A DNA stretch of 64,000 nt from Zoroaster sp. YZ-2022 (GCA_029582265.1 CM055831.1:23202682-23266681), one strand, 5' to 3'. Numbered from the stretch's first letter, positions 27,501 to 36,479 are shown. The notes: generated from the sequence alone by a model not told the origin. Made by a program: numbers and translations.

Positions 27501-28941
27501 TATCTCAACTATCGTTAAGTGAGATTATCGGTTCTGATAAGAACCATTTTAGACTAGCCTGCTCTAGTCAATTCCTGACAATGATTATAAGTAGGCAAGT
27601 TGAAACGTTACGAACCACATTTCAGAACCACATTTCAGAACCACATTTCAGAACCACAGTCTAACTTAGAGATAAATGAGATTTAACCCATAGGCCTATG
27701 GTGTGACCGCAAACCAAACCAAACTAATAACAATGCTCCACCATGCAAAACCTGAACATTATTCTTTAAGGTAGAAATTCCAGAAATTTTAAAAAGAAAA
27801 TCTAGTGTTGCTTTATATACAGTCACACACCAAAAGAAAAAAAACACCCACTGGAACCTACTGTTTTATCCATATTTGTATCTCAAACTTACAAAATCAG
27901 TCTTTTTTCCCCTTAAGACTCATTTTGTGAGATCTGGCCTGGCTTTATATTACTTCTGCAGGACAAAGCTCCAAGACACAATGATCCCAACCCATTATTT
28001 CATTGTGATCAGCATGTGCTCAGACAAACCTAGCCGCCCCATTGATAAAGACTGTTCACTTCTATATCCTCTGGCCTTTATTCTTCATAACAAAGATGGA
28101 ATTCAAACGTGTCAAGTAAGTGAGAGGGGATTTGGGAAGTGGAGTTAAGGGGAGCTAGCAGGGAGTCATGCCTCAAAACTGACACTAATTTTTCATTGTG
28201 TGATCAATATTTTCCATGCATATATGTTGTTGATTTTTCCTTTCATGAGCCATATAATGAACAATAGTCTAGTAAAGTGATCACTCAACCAGTGGTGTAA
28301 CTATGAGGAGAGCTCGGGGAACATCACCCACCCAGGATTTGGATCGCTAAAAAAAATAACCTGAAAATACTGGTGCCCCCCCCCCCCCCACTAAACCAAT
28401 CCCAGTTATATGCCCACTGCACGCCGTCTTTACTATGTGGTTGAAAATTGTATAGGCCTAATCTTAAAAAAAATTTATTGAAGATTACTATTTTTCAATT
28501 GAAAAATTTGAGGGATTCTCTTAAAGCATATATTTTTCAATTTTTAATTTTGTTTGTTAGTTGGGTTTTCATGTTTCAGTCAATTAGAATCTTGATTTAA
28601 AAAACGGACACGGATGCAACTCCTTTTCCAGTTTGCTCGATGGAAAAATATAGGGCTTGCTCCATGACTCATACCATGACCTTATGTCACAGATTTGCTT
28701 ATACTTAATAATATGCCATTATTGGATTGTAATTGTTAAAAATCAAAATTAATTTCATTATCAATCACTATAATTTCAGAGTCAATCAGCGTACATGGAG
28801 ACCAACATTGCTCGAGTCAAAGATGTAGAGCTGCTTTCTGGTCTAAGGTTCTACCCTGACCTTGATCCATATGCAGCAATTCGCCTGAGAACATACAATG
28901 TTGAAAGAGAGGAATTCTTCAAGTATTGGGATAAGTATTGA
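6535..28941 (+). CDS. ENPP: Complete ENPP-family type II membrane phosphodiesterase, 25 coding exons, 842 aa, no somatomedin-B domains
   Basis: Coding exons: 6535-6594, 8136-8174, 8760-8943, 10463-10520, 11207-11298, 11723-11802, 11911-12030, 13478-13553, 14146-14179, 15547-15612, 15729-15801, 16536-16688, 17039-17126, 18078-18118, 19040-19161, 19418-19481, 20157-20244, 21126-21328, 22165-22219, 22989-23143, 24291-24432, 25722-25802, 26755-26893, 27962-28115, 28780-28941. They sum to 2529 nt and stay in frame. Order: 20-residue cytosolic tail, membrane segment (about 28-52), Thr/Pro linker, phosphodiesterase domain (about 113-470), nuclease-like domain to the C terminus. All bimetallic-site residues are visible: Asp126, nucleophile Thr162, Asp282, His286, Asp329, His330, His440. 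Family role: ectoenzyme cleaving nucleotide or lysophospholipid phosphodiester bonds. The nuclease-like domain places it with ENPP1-3, but the two somatomedin-B domains are absent. Start: first ATG after a 5' UTR acceptor. No clear AATAAA follows the stop. Confidence 0.92.
7469..7732. mobile_element. TTAA-bounded MITE, family with CCAGTTCGC ends, copy 1
   Basis: TTAACCAGTTCGCGTCGG at the left and CCCGGTGCGAACTGGTTAA at the right. Related copies lie at 9497-9758 and 29699-30390. It lies in ENPP intron 1. Confidence 0.88.
8136..8943 (+). CDS. ENPP: ENPP gene: exons 2-3, signal-anchor membrane segment and Thr/Pro-rich linker
   Basis: Exons 8136-8174 and 8760-8943 join in phase 0. Arg25-Arg26 precede a hydrophobic stretch of about 25 residues (28-52) with an unusual glycine run, GIGIGIGYG, followed by W-K-D-N. 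Positive charge before the membrane segment predicts type II topology with the enzyme outside, as in ENPP1 and ENPP3. Residues 57-94 are a Thr/Pro/Gln linker (TPQTQRTTP, TTPKARTTPKP), a likely O-glycosylated stalk. The next exon starts at once with the pre-catalytic segment, leaving no room for somatomedin-B cysteine clusters. Confidence 0.85.
8380..8462 (+). repeat. C-rich low-complexity tract in ENPP intron 2
   Basis: About 80 bp of nearly pure C/G with many C runs of 4-10 in an otherwise AT-rich intron. The minus strand has G-run spacing compatible with G-quadruplex folding (inference). Confidence 0.85.
9121..9480. repeat. Dispersed repeat (GGGTA/CCGGTTCC type), copy 1
   Basis: Shares long blocks (ttacccggttccattttt, ttattatgactctaata, gtttacgggtacc) with 43238-43603. 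The second copy has complete inverted ends. The long open frame here is a by-product of the repeat. Confidence 0.75.
9497..9758. mobile_element. TTAA-bounded MITE, CCAGTTCGC family, copy 2
   Basis: Same ends and interior as 7469-7732 with scattered substitutions. It lies in ENPP intron 3 and is bounded by TTAA at 9497 and 9755. Confidence 0.88.
11207..12030 (+). CDS. ENPP: ENPP gene: exons 5-7, catalytic core start with metal Asp and Thr nucleophile
   Basis: Exons 11207-11298, 11723-11802 and 11911-12030. Visible blocks: LILVSLDGFRANLL (metal ligand Asp126), PSFPTVTFSNHYAIATGLYP (nucleophile Thr162 before Phe) and GMYDPEYKKWYYL. These are the diagnostic ENPP motifs at the usual spacing. Donors and acceptors are canonical, and phases are 2, 1, 0 in turn. 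Confidence 0.95.
12055..12118. repeat. Short inverted repeat
   Basis: caatggtacccaggc is followed about 30 bp later by gcctgggtaccattg, a perfect 15-bp hairpin arm, 25 bp after an ENPP exon donor (12031). Confidence 0.8.
14541..14795 (-). mobile_element. tRNA-derived SINE, minus orientation
   Basis: Read on the minus strand it starts gagtgctatggtcgagcgg with a tRNA-like A box and has gggattcgaac as a degraded B box. Then come the shared blocks ttgagcaagacac, gggtacctgtgagggc and ctccccagggagctgag. It matches the full copy at 15077-15443. Confidence 0.85.
15077..15443 (+). mobile_element. tRNA-derived SINE, full-length, with TTA-repeat tail
   Basis: The tRNA-like head contains gtcgagcggtttagtgc (A box) and gggttcgaatccc (B box). 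A conserved body follows, then a 3' part ending gcgctatataagtccaca and a (TTA)n tail to 15443. It is a tRNA-derived SINE, not a functional tRNA gene. Confidence 0.92.
15547..16688 (+). CDS. ENPP: ENPP gene: exons 10-12, DEPD..GH and DHGM metal-binding motifs
   Basis: Exons 15547-15612, 15729-15801 and 16536-16688. They read ...FDEPDKTGHKYGPDSVE (metal ligands Asp282 and His286) and ...SIIILADHGMANRS (Asp329, His330). The very short preceding exon, 14146-14179 (34 nt), is needed to keep frame and supplies DMRPNYYFKYNG. The 16.1-kb intron tract holds a nested pair of MITEs described separately. Confidence 0.93.
15855..16470. mobile_element. GGTACAACATTGG-ended MITE, interrupted by another MITE
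   Basis: The left end aaagggaacatacaacattgg and right end ccaatgttgtactttccctt are inverted repeats. The interior is split by an element of a different family at 15938-16270. It lies in ENPP intron 11. Confidence 0.8.
15938..16270. mobile_element. CCGGTTTCTGGTC-ended MITE, nested copy
   Basis: Begins ccggtttctggtc and ends gaccagaaattggagact. The interior (aaacgatg..aattgcagccaaaat, tagccaccatactttgtat) is shared with copies at 22476-22770, 31715-32039 and 38953-39381. Confidence 0.82.
17253..17648. mobile_element. GGTACAACATTGG-ended MITE
   Basis: Starts aagggaaggtacaacattgg and ends ccaatgttgcacctttcctt, as inverted ends. It lies in ENPP intron 13. Confidence 0.85.
18078..18136 (+). CDS. 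ENPP: ENPP gene: exon 14 with two tandem 5' splice sites
   Basis: The exon starts at 18078 after an ag acceptor and encodes ALQEPRDVVDRLK. Two perfect gtaagt donors follow: the first intron base is 18119 for the short form or 18137 for the long form. The extra 18 nt are in frame and add VSENTK between Lys387 and Cys388. ENPP relatives continue directly from Leu-Lys/Ser to Cys, so the short form is probably the ancestral one. Confidence 0.8.
18119..18154 (+). repeat. Perfect 18-bp tandem duplication containing the exon-14 splice donor
   Basis: 18119-18136 and 18137-18154 are identical 18-mers, each beginning gtaagtgaaaacac. The duplication copied the donor site itself and so created the second in-frame donor. 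Confidence 0.95.
18210..18563. mobile_element. TTAA-bounded element with telomere-like ends, copy 1
   Basis: Bounded by TTAACCTTAACCCC and GGTTAGGGTTAA. The interior repeats 'ggtattcaggctaggaacctt' twice in tandem and contains aatcctccaaaatcc. The right TTAA directly abuts the next MITE. Confidence 0.78.
18563..18886. mobile_element. GGTACAACATTGG-ended MITE
   Basis: Left end aagggaaggtacaacat, right end accaatgttgtactttccctt. It lies in ENPP intron 14. Confidence 0.82.
19040..20244 (+). CDS. ENPP: ENPP gene: exons 15-17, last metal-binding His and end of catalytic domain
   Basis: Exons 19040-19161, 19418-19481 and 20157-20244. They include PKRWHYMDNRRIEEIL, the GGGHGYDN segment with metal ligand His440, and LFLAYGPVFKKN followed by NVELFNLMC, all characteristic of ENPP catalytic domains. 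A hAT-like element (19796-20043) sits in the intron only 113 bp before the last of these exons. Confidence 0.92.
19511..19745. mobile_element. Two partial GGTACAACATTGG-type MITEs in tandem
   Basis: Left-end sequences aagggaagatacaacattgg (19511) and aagggaaagtacaacattgg (19658) occur in the same orientation without matching right ends, so both copies look truncated. The hAT-like element at 19796 follows. Confidence 0.6.
19796..20043. mobile_element. hAT-like MITE with 8-bp target duplication
   Basis: CAGCGGCATAGCCAGGA at the left and GGCTACGCCGCTG at the right, with flanking duplication ctcaagac at 19788-19795 and 20044-20051. Confidence 0.92.
21126..28941 (+). CDS. ENPP: ENPP gene: exons 18-25, inter-domain segment and nuclease-like C-terminal domain
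   Basis: Exons 21126-21328, 22165-22219, 22989-23143, 24291-24432, 25722-25802, 26755-26893, 27962-28115 and 28780-28941. Visible: LGLEPPRNDGEYGSLHHIL, a Pro-rich loop (NPPPLPPPN), CVCDD, then the nuclease-like fold with FCELVQTNYITAYS. The EF-hand-like calcium loop is GPIFDYDLDGSRDS, followed by IPTHYFIV and RVKDVELLSGLRFYPDL. The protein ends at ...FKYWDKY, TGA 28939-28941. The nuclease-like domain separates this protein from ENPP4-7, which lack it. Confidence 0.9.
21810..22112 (+). mobile_element. TTAA-bounded MITE, CCCTCCTACTA family, copy 1
   Basis: TTAACCCTCCTACTATTGC at the left and TAGGAGGGTTAA at the right. The interior (tttgactgttgac, taagtgcactagatatacc) is shared with 37050-37348, 50655-50948 and 54204-54537. 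Confidence 0.9.
22476..22770. mobile_element. CCGGTTTCTGGTC-ended MITE, copy
   Basis: aaagtctccggtttctggtc at the left and ataaaccggagactttttt at the right. It lies in ENPP intron 19. Confidence 0.87.
23951..24181 (+). repeat. Two-copy direct repeat, about 128 bp each, containing TGACGTCA
   Basis: Copies start at ggtagctagc (23951 and 24079) and run through tgacgtcagatcttcagcac to gaacctgtctttatcc or its variant. Each holds a perfect TGACGTCA. They lie 110 bp before ENPP exon 21. A related segment lies at the window start. Confidence 0.85.
24466..24718 (-). mobile_element. tRNA-derived SINE body, 5'-truncated, minus
   Basis: Contains tatagcgcatttcac, ctcagctccctggggag, ccctcacaagtatccattt and ttgctcaaggacac, the SINE body in reverse, without the tRNA-like head. 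Confidence 0.75.
24719..25145 (-). mobile_element. tRNA-derived SINE with doubled tRNA-like head, minus
   Basis: The reversed SINE body ends in two consecutive tRNA-like heads (24960-25050 and 25055-25145), each with ggattcgaaccc and ccgctcgacca or ccgcttggccg. Confidence 0.8.
25209..25396. mobile_element. hAT-like MITE with 8-bp target duplication
   Basis: CAGTGGCGGGGCC at the left and GGCTATGCCGCTG at the right, flanked by ctctaaga at 25201-25208 and 25397-25404. A short internal tandem of gggcctgggaggg lies near the left end. Confidence 0.9.
26239..26310 (-). repeat. tRNA-like segment, probably SINE-derived
   Basis: The minus strand reads ggctcatcagttggtagagc, then ggtcgcaggttgaaatcctgc. 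This looks like a D-arm/A-box and a mutated B-box. The anticodon arm does not fold cleanly and the invariant TTCGA is TTGAA, so I do not call a tRNA gene. Confidence 0.45.
26355..26620 (+). mobile_element. TA-flanked MITE with ACTACTCAAAACAATTTAGG ends, copy 1
   Basis: Perfect inverted ends (TACTACTCAAAACAATTT at left, complement at right) inside TA duplications. Copies at 48691-48960 (same orientation) and 53645-53914 (opposite) are nearly identical. It lies in ENPP intron 22. Confidence 0.93.
27076..27438. mobile_element. TTAA/telomere-like-ended element, copy 2 (left end degraded)
   Basis: The interior from cataacctgaatcctcc to aggattttggaggatttgg is shared with 46902-47471 and 55187-55553. 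The right end reads ggttaggg. The left end is diverged. Confidence 0.7.
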
Positions 28942-29698
28942 GTTCAGTATTACCATACAGTTATATAAATTACTAGAGTGACATAAATGTAAAATGATAC
29001 TGGCCTCACATTTCAACTGTCGTATTCTATACATAGTTCCTGCATGTACCCTGTACCCTGTACCCTAACATGACAAATGAAGGCATCTGCTATTGGGGGC
29101 GGATCCAGGGTGACAGAAAAGAAGGGGCATACAATGATAAAGAGGGGCACATAGCCAGAAGGGAGGCATATGGCCCTAAAATCTGGAAATAGATGATTTA
29201 ATTTTTGTACATGCTTGATTTTCAAAAAGGGGGTGCGGGGGCGGCACACGCCACTGTCTGCCACCTCAGCCACCCCCCACCTAGTTACATTATAGTTACA
29301 TTATACGTGCAATTGACCACCCACTATCAGATGACAATCCGCTCGCACACAGAATCCACCATTAGAGGGTGTTATACACAGTCAATGAACCTGGTTATAA
29401 CCATCCTTCACTATATAGTGAGTGCTGCATGACAAACAGTCACTCCGTAGGAAACCCGAATTGCTACGAAAAATCACCACCAGAACCCAAATAGCATATG
29501 AGTGCACCCTCAATTGGTGGACTTTATGGATCATGAAGTACAATTACAATTAATACTGTGTAGACAACCTCCCTTTTTTGACAAAGCCCTGTACAAATAG
29601 TACAAATTAACAATTATATTCTCCCTTTGTGGCAGTGACTTGTCCTCCCCTTTAATATTGGACGATCAGTTGTTGATTTCACTCTTTCTGTTAACATT

Positions 29699-30390
29699 TT
29701 AACCACTTCGCGTCGGAGGCCGTGTATACACGCAATTTTTTTTTGCACCGCGGATCGGAGAGCATCTAAACACGCCATAGGAAACTCGGGAATATTTGTA
29801 TGCATGCTCGGTTGACGTGACAATGAGCCACGCACGTAAAGTGACATGCTCGGAAGACGTGGCCACATGCTGTGGAAGCTTCCATTGTCCTTTCGGGTGA
29901 TGTAAAAACATGCCAGTTTGGCACAATTGTTTGGCACGATAGCGGGGGCCGTGTAAACATGTTCACATGGGTGGTTGGCGGGGCACTCGTAAAGCTGTGG
30001 TATACTAAGATTTCTATAGACCATTACCTGGCAGACCGCTGGCGAATCAAGATTTCTATAGACCACTTTCCGTGCACCATTGTCCCATTGTTACTCGGTA
30101 CCACTCGGATCATGGAGGCCATGCTCAGATGACGTGTAAATACGATGAAGAATTCTTTAGAGGGCTCGGTGGACTTCTAAAGACGCAACACAAAATACGC
30201 CCTCCTGGCTATAATTACCAAGGGAAACTCGCCAATTTATATGCTAATAAGCTAAATGGGGGTGTCCCGTCTATAGTTTCATTGACGTAACCAAAAAAAA
30301 TTCACGCAAACAAAAACGTGTTTGTGTGGGAAAAAGAAACCCGCACAAGGGCCCAGAAAAACTTTTTTATTCCCGACGCGAACTGGTTAA
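29699..30390. mobile_element. TTAA-bounded element, CCAGTTCGC family, long copy
   Basis: TTAACCACTTCGCGTCGG at the left and CCCGACGCGAACTGGTTAA at the right. At 692 bp it has about 430 bp more interior than the 262-264 bp copies. The extra interior has no recognisable transposase. Confidence 0.85.
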
Positions 30391-30397
30391 CAGTGTT

Positions 30398-30571
30398 CAG
30401 TGGCGTAGCCAAAGAGGGGAAGGGGAAAACTGCCCCCCCCCCCCACTTGTGTCTGTCGGTAAATTCACAAACTTGTTGGTATTTCCGATTGACATAATTT
30501 GTTGGTTCATTTCAGTTTTGTGTCAGTAAATTCCCCCCCCCCCCCCTCTGAAAATCCTGGCTACGCCACTG
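30398..30571. mobile_element. hAT-like MITE without clear target duplication
   Basis: CAGTGGCGTAGCC at the left and GGCTACGCCACTG at the right. The flanks acagtgtt and actgtcaa do not match, so either the duplication has decayed or one flank was lost. It lies 7 bp after the previous element. Confidence 0.8.
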
Positions 30572-31714
30572 ACTGTCAAGACTATTTATGCTAATGGTAC
30601 TATATAGTTAAGATGGAAAGACAAACAGCCATTACAGAAAATACAGAAACGAAACTTCTCAAACTTCTCTTAGATTATTATTATCAACTGAATACGTCAA
30701 TTGGTACATAATACTATAAAACCCTGCCTCATTATCAAAGCTTTTAAACCATAAGAATTCATTTACATAAACCACTGCCTTGCTATCACAAATTCCTCAT
30801 ACTCTGACTAAGAAAAACTATGGCCCTCTATTGTACTGCATTCCATAGATCTCTGCCCTGGGTAGGGATTTGTGTTCTGACTGTCTATTATGTGAATTAA
30901 CTGAAAGAACAAAAACAAACTATGTTGGCCTATACAACTAGCCCTAGCTGATGATAAACCTATAATGGCAAACAATTTAAATAGAATCTTGACTATTTAC
31001 AGTATATTACAGTAAAAATCAAATAAATCATGACACTGACAATGTTTAATAAAACAAAAAAAATTGAAGTTCCAAGTTTGCATGCAATGTCATTTTTGCT
31101 TATACAGCTTTGGTGATGTAGGCAAATAGTTGTTTTATGAATAATATTTCCTTTTGTCTATCCCAAAATCCTTCATGATCTTGTAATTCGATAACGCTAG
31201 TTTTAGATGTATTGTCTGTGTTTCACCAACAATTTCCGGAAATAATTTTTTATCTGAGTATTGCTAATTCTTAAAGAAAGGAAAACACATACCTAGAAGA
31301 CAGATGTTTCACAAAATATCTGCCAGAAGCTTGGTTTAAGTGCCCAAATGAATTTTTGACAGAACACTGCCATAAATTTGACAAAACCTGCCATACGACT
31401 ATTAAACCATGCTTTGCATGATTATTTTGAGATGGGTCATTTTAAAGTAGAATGGCAAGGCTCCAATTTAAAAAAAACACTGCCAGAAAATGTTAGTAAT
31501 ATTATTCAAATTTTTACACATTTTACTTGATTTTTGTTTGTTTAATACTCCTATCAGACAAAAAACTCCCGCAAAGAAATGCATTTGTGGCTGTCTTTTG
31601 TTTTGGAAACTTTTTGATCATGCAATTTCTATAAATTACATTTGTAATTAACATTGGTTGACAATTTTGTATTTGTATTTTTTTTTGGTGTTGTTTAGTT
31701 CCTTAGGCCCCCCC

Positions 31715-32039
31715 CAAAAAAAGTCTCCGGTTTCTGCACGCGTCGCCTCAGACCAGCTATGAAACGATGTCCAATTGCAGCCAAAATTGCTGGATCTGTT
31801 GGAATTCTGCCATGCTGTGCTTTAAACGACTTTTTCACATAGGGGTAGGAACGTTTGCCTGATTTGTTAGGCCTCTCTTAGCAACCACGCTTTGCATATG
31901 GGAAATTTGGTCCCCGCATACACAATGTATGATGTATTTCCCTGTTGGCAAATAAAATATGGCCGAAAGAAAAAAAACGGGTCAACGCACCGATTTTGAA
32001 ACCGACCGATGACCAGAAACCGGAGACTTTTTTTTGTTG
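31715..32039. mobile_element. CCGGTTTCTGG-ended MITE, copy
   Basis: aaagtctccggtttctg at the left and cagaaaccggagacttttt at the right, with the family interior between. Confidence 0.86.
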
Positions 32040-32181
32040 GCCTTAGTTTTGGTTATTTGCTTGTTGATTTTATGCCGGTATCATTTGTCTGCTCTATGTC
32101 TACCCAAGGGTGGATAATTTGGTCATGTGAATACGTTTTGTTTCCCACCCTGGCGATTTAGTACCCCCTGTATATGGGATA

Positions 32182-32331
32182 TTAACCCTAACCACCCCAA
32201 ACCCATCAAACTCCAACAGCCGGTTGTGTTGCATTTTGATGGGACTCAGTACTGTATAGCCCATGCATGGTGTTGGATTTTGGAGGATTCGGGAAGGTTA
32301 CTAGCCAAAACCATAAGAGAGTTAGGGTTAA
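32182..32331. mobile_element. TTAA/telomere-like-ended element, short copy (150 bp)
   Basis: TTAACCCTAACCACCCC at the left and GTTAGGGTTAA at the right. The interior has tggaggattcggg. Confidence 0.8.
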
Positions 32332-34367
32332 TGAATGACAATCTAAAGGGCTGATAACTATTCACTCTACACAAGTAAGATTTCAAAGTTTTATAAACAG
32401 TTTATTTATCATTTATCCATGGATATCATCAAATACACAGCAGTAAGGACTATACAGATGTTCTGAATTAACTTCTTAAAATATCATACAGCAAATTAAA
32501 TTATACTGTTTTTATGTCATAGATGGCAACATACATTGTCTTCTATTATACAGTGAAAAGTCTTGTACATGTAATTTATAAATACAAATGTTCCCAAGTA
32601 AACAAACGTTATTAAACAAACCCTTCTTCACCACACTATAGCAGTGAAAAGTTGCCATTTTCAGACAAGTGTTTTGAGCTGAAGGAACGATAATACAGAA
32701 TAAGTTTTGTATGATTATGGAATAATTAAACCCCAAAAATCCCATGGCACAATGATTGGCTGTCTTTGTGACATATGCATGGGCAACTGTTAATATATTA
32801 AAGGTACAGCATTGGTTTTTAGAAATGTTCAAACATTTTCAATCTTTTGATTTTAAACAATATATCGTAAAACTAACCTGTGAAAGTTTCATTACAACAG
32901 GTGTTCAAGTTTTTAAGAAGATTACGAAAAATTGTGTTTTTATGTTTTAAAGTTGCCGGACGACAAATATTTCAGCATAACAATTCCGGTTTTCTCTTAA
33001 CAAAAAGCATGAAATAATTCATCAGGATGATTGATACGTATGCCAACTTCACACCCAGAAACTCTTTAGATATTAATTTGATAATCTGTTTATTACCACT
33101 GTCATATCTTTTCTTGAATAAGAAGTTTACTTTCAGAATGCAACAAGTTGTATTGTTTCCAGGTTATGTATAGGAGTAAAGGTCATGGGTTATATCAGAA
33201 GACTATCAGCCTGCTGCAATCCATACCACGGCATTGTACTCCAAATGCACGCACGCATGGTTACAGGTTTTGCTCCCCCTGCCCGGCATGCAATCTTAAA
33301 CTAGATGCAGGCGAACCATCTGTGTGGTGAGCAATGGGCGCATTCAATAAATGCTAAGGTGCGCGCGTGAGATACAGTTCTCTCACACACCGAGTAAGTC
33401 TCCCAGACTGCACCGCTTCTTTTTGAGATCTTGCACGTCAGTTTGTGGAACAAAATGTCACTAATGGGCCAAATCCATTGTTCTTGGAATATTATGCTGT
33501 GGATTAGGTTAGTACACAAGTGACACACTTCACACTTGGTTATATTCAAATGAAGGTCATATGCAAATAAACCATGAACAGATGATGCATGGTCCTTGCT
33601 ACAACTGGTTAACTCTTGAAAAAAAAAATATATGCATTAAATCAATGAATTATAACTTTGGCCATCATGTGACAAGGGTACTTTTTCCAGGTTATGTGGG
33701 AGTAAAGGTCATATTCAAATGAATGCCATATGCAAATGAAAATAATTTGCATTATTTTATAAACGGGTCTCCAGCCAGACAAAAATCACACAATTCATTT
33801 GCCCAACATGAACCACAATGTTCAGAATGCCTGATGTAAGTCTTATTGAAATCTTATGAATGGTGTGGAATGTTTCAAAATGACATTCAATGTATAAAAG
33901 GGAAGTTGAATCTACATATACATTAAAGTTAGTATGAGGTGTCATTAACAAGAAGATAGTGAAAATGCTTTCAGATTTTTCATATTCATTTAATATTCTT
34001 TTAATTAAGGAAAGATAAACACATGGTGTTACCGCAAACCGAAACGATATCGATATTCCACCATGCAAAGCCTCAAAACTTATATAATGAAAGATTACTT
34101 CCTAAAATTTGAACTGGAAATAATTTTTTTTCTTGAATGTGACAGCATCTTGAAATTATTTCCACGGAAGATTGATACCGTTCACGGGTACACTGATACC
34201 GTCCTTGGGCCATTTGTTGGAAGAATCCTATCTTATATCCCACCTTAAAGCAACATGTATAATAGTGGTTGCATTCTTTTTAACCCTTAAAATAAATGTG
34301 CATGTATTTGTTCAACCCTTTAATATTGTGCAGAAAACTAACAAAACTGTTATCTTTTGTCGTTTCT

Positions 34368-34592
34368 TTAACCCTCCTACTTCTGGTACCTTTTTCATAA
34401 AAGTTGATGCACCATTTGAAACCATTCGCTTTTGTGGTTTTGAATGGTGAAATAACTGTACAGTATTGATTTCCCCAAATGGTTTTGAATGGTAGGTCAG
34501 CTAATACAAAACCTTGTTTGGATCTTTCCAAATGGTAGTACAGCTAATACAAAACCTTGTTTGGATACTTCTAAGTGGTGAATCAATGGACC
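34368..34592 (+). mobile_element. TTAA-starting element, truncated (ACCATTTGAAACC family)
   Basis: Starts TTAACCCTCCTACTTC. The interior, with repeated acaaaaccttgtttggat, is the reverse complement of 46033-46260. The right part is missing and a SINE begins at 34607. Confidence 0.72.
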
Positions 34593-34606
34593 CTCTATGC
34601 ATTTGA

Positions 34607-34797
34607 GTGTCGTGGCCGAGCGGTCTAGCGCACCGAACTCAAGTTCTGGTGTTGCCAGCAGCAGGGTGTGGGTTCGAGCCCCGGTCGTGACACTTGTGTC
34701 CTTGAGCAAGGTACTTAACCATAATTGCTTCGTCCTTCGGATGGGACGTAAAGCCGTAGGTCCCGTGTGTTGTGTAATGCACGTGATTACATTTTGT
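34607..34797 (+). mobile_element. tRNA-derived SINE, second subtype
   Basis: The tRNA-like head has gtggccgagcggtctagcgc and gggttcgagcccc, followed by cttgagcaaggtac and gatgggacgtaaagccg. This body differs from the more common SINE in the window. Confidence 0.85.
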
Positions 34798-34858
34798 CCA
34801 ATCAGATTGTCTAAACTGTCTTGGGCATTTATGAATGGTTGTTATAATACTTACAATG

Positions 34859-35226
34859 GAGTGCCATGGTCGAGCGGTTTAGTGCATCGGATTTGTGTTC
34901 TGATGACTGAGTCGTCAGAATGTGGATTTGAATCCCAACCGCGACCATGGTGCTTGTGTCCTTGAGCAAGACACTTTACCATAATTGCTTCTCTCCACCC
35001 AGGGGTAAATGGGTACCTGTGAGGGCAGAGTTGGTTATTGTGTTTGATTAGCCCTATATGCGCTGTAATGACAGCAATTGAGCTGTATACTCCCCAGGGA
35101 GCTGAGATGGTTTCAGGAATGATTTATGAGCATGATGAGCAGGGGTAATAATATAATGTGCCTTGAGCACCAGTTTGGTGGATACGTGTGCTATATAAGT
35201 CCACATTATTATTATTATTATTATTA
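34859..35226 (+). mobile_element. tRNA-derived SINE, full-length, (TTA)n tail
   Basis: Nearly identical to 15077-15443 over head, body, gctatataagtccaca tail and (TTA)n. It is the youngest-looking copy pair in the window. Confidence 0.92.
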
Positions 35227-35257
35227 AATGCAAAATGTCTTGACTTTCAGAATTATA

Positions 35258-35508
35258 TTAACCCTAACCACCCCAAATCCATCAAAATCCTCTAAGGGAG
35301 CACTGTTGGAAACTGGTGCTTTCACCTCTTCAAATGGGGCAAAATTACTACCTGGCAAGAAGTACAGGCCATAAGTGCTGAATACGAAAGATCAACGAAA
35401 ATGCATGGTGCATTTTGAAGATAAGGGGCATGTTTCCAAAAGTGCACTGATAGATTTTGGAGGATCCAGGAAGGTTCCTGGCCAGAATACCTAGGGGGTT
35501 AGGGTTAA
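35258..35508. mobile_element. TTAA/telomere-like-ended element, copy
   Basis: TTAACCCTAACCACCCC at the left and GGTTAGGGTTAA at the right. The interior is the reverse complement of much of 18210-18563, including the cacttatggcctgtactt block. Confidence 0.85.
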
Positions 35509-36041
35509 TGAAGCACCAAAGTGAAGCACCAAAAGCCACATTTCAGTAAAATCCTTTTCCTTCAATGAAGGTTAATAACATCACCCCATAACATTCTAAT
35601 AAATACCAATTAAAGGGTTGTAATTCATTTTGTTAAGATTTATAAAATAAAAAAATTTAAAAAATTTAAAAAAAACCTTTTCAGTGTCCAAGACAAATTT
35701 CATGTAAAATTATTTAAAAAAATCAATTCTGAAATCATTAGCAGTTAATGATTGGACATCAGTTTATATCTCAAACATTTAAAGGAAGTGTACACCATTG
35801 GTAAAATGTCTGTAAATGCATCCATATTTTATAAGAATGAAGAGATGTATAAAAATCAGCACGTAAAAATGTTTTAGCATTTTTCATTGTGTCATTGACG
35901 AGAAAATAGTATGTGTTCTAATCTGAAAAATGGATCACAGCCACAATCCATTTCAAATTTGTAATACATTTCACATATTCTCAAAAATTACAGCATGACA
36001 GAAAAATAATTTCTCGGGATGTTTGGTAACCGTCACCAACT

Positions 36042-36318
36042 TCATATCAACAGGAGTGTGACTTGACAAAAGTAAAAAAATCCTGAAAAATGGGTAGCAG
36101 GCTTGGGTCTCTCTTTGGGGACAAAGCCCCCTGAACCTCCTGGATGTTTAATTTTGGAAGATTTACAGACTCTCCACATCCCCACAAACAAGAAACTACA
36201 GGTTTGGACACAATATAGGCTACTTCTTTCTTTCCTTGTGGCTACTTCTTCTTTCAAGAAAATTTTGAGGCAAACGGAGATTTGTAAAAGAAATCAAATT
36301 ACCAAAGTTGTACATTCC
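36042..36318. repeat. Dispersed repeat shared with the ASXL intron at 51670-51980
   Basis: Shared blocks: gggtctctctttgg, ctcctggatgtttaattttgg, agactctccacat and aagaaaattttgaggcaaa. Part of a diverged copy also occurs near 20430-20560. Confidence 0.75.
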
Positions 36319-36479
36319 CTTTGTACAAACTGAGCTTTCCAGCCAGCCATAATTGCTCCATCATGACAATATAAATCTCTCTGACATGTAAAGTTATAAG
36401 AAGTCATTTTTTCAAGTACTTTTAAATGTTTATAAACAATTGTCCCAACTCTTTGCTACATGCACACTTTGTTAAATGC

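Larger units (their letters stand above)
28942..36470. other. Intergenic region without a recognisable gene
   Basis: Between the ENPP stop codon and the possible exon at 36480. Besides the listed elements it holds AT-rich sequence and weak remnants (for example a ggtacagcattgg-type MITE at about 32800-33110). No exon-like stretch with family similarity was seen on either strand. Confidence 0.7.
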
